NCBI RefSeq assembly: GCF_008974285.1
Contig: NZ_BKZV01000010.1
Span: forward strand, 1 to 64,000
Direction: 5' to 3'
DNA: 64,000 nt
DNA from: Thermogemmatispora aurantia
GTDB lineage: Bacteria; Chloroflexota; Ktedonobacteria; Ktedonobacterales; Ktedonobacteraceae
A model generated the notes under the pieces. The model was not told where the DNA came from, made no database searches, and saw only the letters and a program-made list of their open reading frames with translations. Positions 60,203-64,000 of this stretch are shown here, piece by piece; position 1 is the stretch's first letter, and each line of letters opens with the position of its first letter. The position numbers and the translations under genes were made by a program.

Positions 60203-61441
60203 TTGAAGCAAGAACAGGATCAGCCAAACGTGGGCCGCGACCGGCTTGCCAGTGAGGAGCTGGATGCGGCTGAGCGGCGCAGCGTGCTGGAGGCTATCAA
60301 GCGCTTTACGATCGAGACGCCTTCCTGGGGCTACGGTGACTCTGGGACTCGTTTTAAGGTCTTTCACTGGCCTGGGGCGGCTCGCAATTTACGCGAAAAG
60401 CTAGCCGATGCGGCCCTGGTCCATCGCCTGACGGGCGTCTGCCCGCGGGTGGCCATCCATATTCCCTGGGATAAAGAAGATGACTGGGAAGCGGTCAAAG
60501 CCTACGCTGCCGGGTTGGGCGTCCGCATCGGGGCGGTCAATCCCAATCTCTTTCAGGATGAGGAGTATCGCTTTGGTAGCCTCTGTCATCCTGATCCAGC
60601 GGTGCGCCGGCGCGCCGTGCAGCATGTCCTGGAATGCATCCAGATCGCGCGTGCGGTCGACTCCGATACGATCAGTCTCTGGCTGGCCGATGGGACAAAC
60701 TATCCCGGCCAGGACGATTTACGAGCGCGCAAGCACCGTCTGGAGGAGACCCTGGCCGAGATTTACGCTGCCCTGGCGCCCGGTATGCGTCTCTTGATCG
60801 AATATAAGTTTTTTGAGCCGGCTTTCTACCATACCGATCTGGCCGATTGGGGAATGGCCTACACCCTGGCGCGCAAGCTAGGACCGCAGGCGCGCGTCCT
60901 GGTCGATACCGGGCATCATCCCCAGGGCACCAACCTGGCCCATATTGTGGCTTTTCTTCTTGACGAGGAGATCCTGGGCGGCTTCCATTTCAACGATCGG
61001 CGCTATGCCGATGATGACCTGATTGTCGGCTCGCAGCATCCGTTTGAGCTGTTTCTGGTCTTCAATGAGCTGGTTGCTGCAGCCAGCCAGCCCCAGGCGC
61101 CGCGCATTGATTACATGATCGATCAGTCGCACAACATTGAACCCAAGATCGAGGCCATGATTCAGTCGGTCCTCCATATCCAGAGCGCCTACGCCCGCGC
61201 CTTGCTCGTCGATCGCCGGCGTCTGGCCGAGGCCCAGGCCGCGGGGGATGTGCTTGGAGCCTACCGGGTGCTGCGGGATGCCTTTGAGACTGATGTTCGT
61301 CCTCTGCTGGCGCAGGCGCGCGAGGAGATGGGCCTTGATCCTGACCCCATTGCTGCCTTCCGCCGCAGTGGCTACGCCGACGAGGTGGCGCGGGCGCGCC
61401 CGGCCAGTAAGGGCGGAGCAAGCGGCTATCCAGGTGCCTGA
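60203..61441 (+). CDS. rhaI: L-rhamnose isomerase (RhaI type)
   Basis: Converts L-rhamnose to L-rhamnulose, the first step of catabolism. The 412-residue TIM-barrel protein belongs to the RhaI type (as in Pseudomonas stutzeri and rhizobia) rather than E. coli RhaA. Visible: ETPSWGYGDSGTRFKVFHWPG abbreviated as SWGYGDSGTRFKVFHWPG, the barrel strands VAIHIPWDKEDDW and TISLWLADGTNYPGQ, and metal ligands Glu in LLIEYKFFEP, Asp/His in VLVDTGHHPQGTN, and the Asp residues in GGFHFNDRRYADDDL. TTG at 60203 is chosen because AAGGAGG (60191-60197) lies five bases upstream; a GTG at 60173 has no such site. Confidence 0.92.
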   Translation: MKQEQDQPNVGRDRLASEELDAAERRSVLEAIKRFTIETPSWGYGDSGTRFKVFHWPGAARNLREKLADAALVHRLTGVCPRVAIHIPWDKEDDWEAVKAYAAGLGVRIGAVNPNLFQDEEYRFGSLCHPDPAVRRRAVQHVLECIQIARAVDSDTISLWLADGTNYPGQDDLRARKHRLEETLAEIYAALAPGMRLLIEYKFFEPAFYHTDLADWGMAYTLARKLGPQARVLVDTGHHPQGTNLAHIVAFLLDEEILGGFHFNDRRYADDDLIVGSQHPFELFLVFNELVAAASQPQAPRIDYMIDQSHNIEPKIEAMIQSVLHIQSAYARALLVDRRRLAEAQAAGDVLGAYRVLRDAFETDVRPLLAQAREEMGLDPDPIAAFRRSGYADEVARARPASKGGASGYPGA

Positions 61442-61545
61442 TATCTCTAATGGCCAGGTGATCAGCAGATAAACAAGCAAACCTGGCCTGCTGCTCTCAG
61501 GGCTTGTTCTTGTCTTGTCTGGCTTTGGAAAGGGGAGACGACACT

Positions 61546-63618
61546 ATGCCGCGCAATCTCTGGCGCGATGATGACGTTCGGGGGCAAGAGACTGACGAGG
61601 TCGCGCTGCTGCTCTATCGCTCGCATCTGCTAGGTCGCGATCGTAGCCTGGCCAACTGGGGCGGGGGCAATACTTCTGTCAAGCTGACTCAGCCAGATTT
61701 CCGCGGGCGACCCACGCGCATCATGTGGGTCAAAGGCAGCGGCTCCGACCTGGCGACCATGACAATGGCCGACTTTGTGCCACTGCGCCTGGACGATGTG
61801 CTGCCGCTGGAAGAGCGCGAGGCCCTCAGCGATGAAGAGATGGTGGCCTATCTGCTCCATTGTCTTGCTGAGCCGGGACGTCCGCGGCCCTCGATTGAGA
61901 CTCTGCTGCATGCCTTCTTGCCCTTTGCCCACGTCGATCACACGCATCCCGACGCCATTCTTGCCTTTGCTAACGCCCAGAACGGGCGCCGCCTGGCAGA
62001 GGAGGTCTTTGGCCGGCGCCTGGCCTGGATTCCTTATATTCGTCCAGGCTTCACCCTCGCCAGGCAGGTCGCCCAGGCGGTACGAGCCAATCCCGAGGTC
62101 GAACTGGTCATTCTCGAAAAGCATGGCCTGGTGACCTGGGGCGACAGTGCCCGCTCCTGCTACGAGCAGACCCTGCGTGTGGTGCAGGAGGCCGAAGACT
62201 TCGTTGCTGCCGAGCGTCAGCGCCGTGGGCGGACAACCGTCCTGGTCGCTCAGCCCGGGCTGAGTGCCGCCGAGCGCGAGCAGCTGCTGACAGCCATCCT
62301 GCCCGGCCTGCGGGGCCAGCTCAGTCAGCCGCAGCATATGGTCCTGGCCGTTGACAACAGCGAGGAGGCCCTGACCTTCGCCAGCGCTCCTGAGGCGCGC
62401 GAGGTTGCTCGACGTGGCTCGGCCTGCCCCGATCACCTGGTGCACACACGGCACTGGCCAGTCTGGGTTCCCTGGGAGCCAGCCCAGGGGGCCGAAGCAC
62501 TCCAGGCTGCCCTGCGTCAGGAAATCACGGCTTTTCGCCACAACTATCAGCGCTACTTTGAAGAATGCCATCATCCGGGCGACGTCCTGTTGCATGCCAA
62601 TCCACGCATCGTGGTCGTGCCACACCTGGGCATCATCGCCAGTGGGCGCGATGCCCAGATGGCCGGCGTCGCCCGTGACCTCTATCAGCGGGCTGCAGCC
62701 GTGATGCGCGCCTGTGAAAGCATTGATCGTTTTACGCCGCTCTCCGAGCAGGAAGCCTATGACATCGAGTACTGGCCGCTGGAACTCTATAAACTGACGC
62801 GCCGCCCGCCCGAAAAAGAGCTGGCCGGGCGCATTGCCCTGGTGACTGGCGGTGGCAGTGGCATCGGGCGCGCCACAGCTCTGCGCCTGGCCGCCGAGGG
62901 GGCCCACGTTGCCATTCTTGATCTCAACCCGCAAAGTGCCCAAGAGGCCGCCGACGCCATTGCCCAACAATATGGCCAGGGGCGCGCGCTGGCCTGTCCC
63001 TGCGATGTCAGCGACGAGGAGCAGGTTGCCGCTGCCTTTGCCGCCACCGTGCGCGCCTACGGCGGACTCGATATTGTCGTCAGCAACGCTGGCTTCGCCG
63101 CCGCAGCCCCGCTGACCGAAACCCGCCTGCAAGACTGGCGCAAAGTCTTTGATGTGCTTGTTCAGGGCTACTTCCTGGTGGCGCGCGCCGCCTTCCGCCT
63201 CTGGCAGCAGCAGGGCATCGGCGGTAGCTTGATCTTCATCACCTCTAAGAATGCCGTCGTGGCTGGCAAGGAAAACAGCGCCTACAGCGCTGCCAAGGCC
63301 GCGGAGCAGCATCTCGCGCGCTGCCTGGCCGAGGAAGGCGGCCCACTGGGCGTGCGAGTCAATGTGGTCATGCCCGATGCGGTCCTGCGCGGCTCCGGCA
63401 TCTGGAGCAGCGCCTGGCGCGAGGAGCGGGCCCGCGCCTATGGCATTGCCCCCGAGCAGCTAGAGGACTACTATCGTCAGCGTACCACCCTCAAGGTCAA
63501 TGTCTTCCCGGAGGACGTTGCCGAGGCCGTGCTCTTTTACGCCTCCGATCGCTCCTCCAAGACCACTGGCAGCGCCCTCACCGTCGATGGAGGCGTTCCA
63601 GCTGCCTACCTGCGCTAG
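61546..63618 (+). CDS. rhaEW: Bifunctional rhamnulose-1-phosphate aldolase / lactaldehyde dehydrogenase (SDR)
   Basis: A 690-residue fusion. Residues about 1-410 form a class II aldolase: SLANWGGGNTSVK, MWVKGSGSDLATM, and the zinc-site HVDHTHPDA. Residues about 425-690 are a short-chain dehydrogenase: nucleotide-binding VTGGGSGIGRATALRLAAEG (about 431-450), VSNAGFAAAAP, catalytic YSAAK (about 580) and a C-terminal GSALTVDGG. In rhamnose-using bacteria this fusion cleaves L-rhamnulose-1-phosphate to DHAP and L-lactaldehyde and oxidises the lactaldehyde to L-lactate. AGGGGAG precedes the ATG at 61546; a frame from 61504 has no family support. It lies between rhaI and the kinase gene. Confidence 0.92.
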   Translation: MPRNLWRDDDVRGQETDEVALLLYRSHLLGRDRSLANWGGGNTSVKLTQPDFRGRPTRIMWVKGSGSDLATMTMADFVPLRLDDVLPLEEREALSDEEMVAYLLHCLAEPGRPRPSIETLLHAFLPFAHVDHTHPDAILAFANAQNGRRLAEEVFGRRLAWIPYIRPGFTLARQVAQAVRANPEVELVILEKHGLVTWGDSARSCYEQTLRVVQEAEDFVAAERQRRGRTTVLVAQPGLSAAEREQLLTAILPGLRGQLSQPQHMVLAVDNSEEALTFASAPEAREVARRGSACPDHLVHTRHWPVWVPWEPAQGAEALQAALRQEITAFRHNYQRYFEECHHPGDVLLHANPRIVVVPHLGIIASGRDAQMAGVARDLYQRAAAVMRACESIDRFTPLSEQEAYDIEYWPLELYKLTRRPPEKELAGRIALVTGGGSGIGRATALRLAAEGAHVAILDLNPQSAQEAADAIAQQYGQGRALACPCDVSDEEQVAAAFAATVRAYGGLDIVVSNAGFAAAAPLTETRLQDWRKVFDVLVQGYFLVARAAFRLWQQQGIGGSLIFITSKNAVVAGKENSAYSAAKAAEQHLARCLAEEGGPLGVRVNVVMPDAVLRGSGIWSSAWREERARAYGIAPEQLEDYYRQRTTLKVNVFPEDVAEAVLFYASDRSSKTTGSALTVDGGVPAAYLR

Positions 63619-63675
63619 GGCTGGCCTGCGCAGCTCGGACACCGGCGTAAGAGCGAGCGAGAAAGAGGAACGCGA

Positions 63676-64000
63676 ATGAGCGAGCGCTATCTTGCCGTCG
63701 TTGATCTAGGAGCGGAGAGCGGGCGTGTGCATCTGGCGCGCTACGATGGTCAGCGCCTGGCCCTGGAGGAGGTCCATCGCTTCGCCAACGGCCCGGTGGC
63801 CCTCCAGCGCCATCTCTATTGGAACGTGCTCTCTCTCTGGCAAGAAGTCATCAGCGGCCTGCGTAAAGCACGTCGCCTGGCTGGCAGGCTCGATAGTATC
63901 GGCGTCGATACCTGGGGCGTCGACTACGTCCTGCTCGATGACCAGGGCTTGCTACTGGGCCTTCCCTTTCACTACCGCGACCGGCGCACCGAGGGCCTCA
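63676..64000 (+). CDS. rhaB: Rhamnulokinase, FGGY family (partial, runs off the window)
   Basis: The first 108 residues of a FGGY-family sugar kinase, cut by the right edge. The N terminus YLAVVDLGAESGRVHLARYD is the phosphate-1 motif, with the Gly-Ala-Glu-Ser-Gly-Arg form typical of rhamnulokinases. LYWNVLSLWQEVISGLRKA and SIGVDTWGVDYVLLD follow, as in RhaB, with HYRDRRTEG at the end. It would phosphorylate L-rhamnulose, filling the missing step between isomerase and aldolase. ATG at 63676 is preceded by GAAAGAGGAA. It starts 57 bases after the aldolase gene. Confidence 0.9.
   Translation, partial: MSERYLAVVDLGAESGRVHLARYDGQRLALEEVHRFANGPVALQRHLYWNVLSLWQEVISGLRKARRLAGRLDSIGVDTWGVDYVLLDDQGLLLGLPFHYRDRRTEGL

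Noticed and set aside
61630..63312. Long minus-strand open frame (560 codons) opposite the aldolase-dehydrogenase gene
   Set aside because: It is the antisense shadow of a GC-rich gene. Its translation has no family motifs, while the plus strand encodes a clear two-domain enzyme.

Overview
The window looks like a chromosomal segment of a GC-rich bacterium, most probably a member of the Chloroflexota and perhaps the Ktedonobacteria (Thermogemmatispora-like). That placement is an inference from gene content: a GlmL/MutL-type ATPase outside any mutase operon, a DUF512 radical-SAM protein, a bifunctional rhamnulose-phosphate aldolase/dehydrogenase, a LacI-type regulator beside an ABC rhamnose system, and several membrane proteins with long acidic or proline-rich extensions. 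No phage, transposase, integrase or CRISPR array is visible. Most of the window is ordinary housekeeping DNA with gene order changing strand often.

Layout. 1-900: the 3' end of 16S rRNA, tRNA-Ile(GAU), tRNA-Ala(UGC) and 5S rRNA; 23S rRNA is absent from its usual place. 1.1-6 kb: a secreted hypothetical, a minus-strand group (membrane protein, holA, MidA-type methyltransferase), a DUF4870-like and a DUF92 membrane protein. 6.4-11 kb: a zinc-ribbon protein with six LIDxxxLPxW repeats, a MutL-like ATPase and a protein ending in a KOW-like module, which look like one transcription unit of unknown function. 11-16 kb: a methyltransferase, four perfect DnaA boxes, gpmI, and the CCA-adding enzyme (neither tRNA gene here encodes CCA). 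16-26 kb: MerR regulator, APC permease, an acidic protein with an internal Tat-like segment, a large FAD/Fe-S oxidoreductase with a C-terminal membrane anchor, nucleoside hydrolase and DUF4352 protein.

26-46 kb: a flavin-binding protein, a large Eco57I-type DNA adenine methylase, a DUF512 protein, bioY, an HMCES-type protein, an M20 dipeptidase, an RpoD-family sigma factor, DedA, dut (probably leaderless), a J-domain protein, plsX, a single-domain response regulator, and a second, ISP-type orphan DNA methylase. 45.7-53.4 kb: a DUF4129 membrane protein, a transaldolase-family protein and an RsmC-like methyltransferase whose start codons touch head to head, an amidohydrolase, a dual-specificity phosphatase and an aminotransferase.

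53.4-64 kb: an L-rhamnose module. A LacI-family repressor is divergent from a near-consensus promoter carrying a perfect 16-bp palindromic operator. The promoter drives an ABC importer (ATPase, two permeases, lipoprotein), L-rhamnose isomerase, the aldolase/dehydrogenase fusion and rhamnulokinase, which runs off the right edge. Rhamnose would be imported, isomerised to rhamnulose, phosphorylated, split to DHAP and L-lactaldehyde, and the lactaldehyde oxidised to lactate by the same fusion enzyme.
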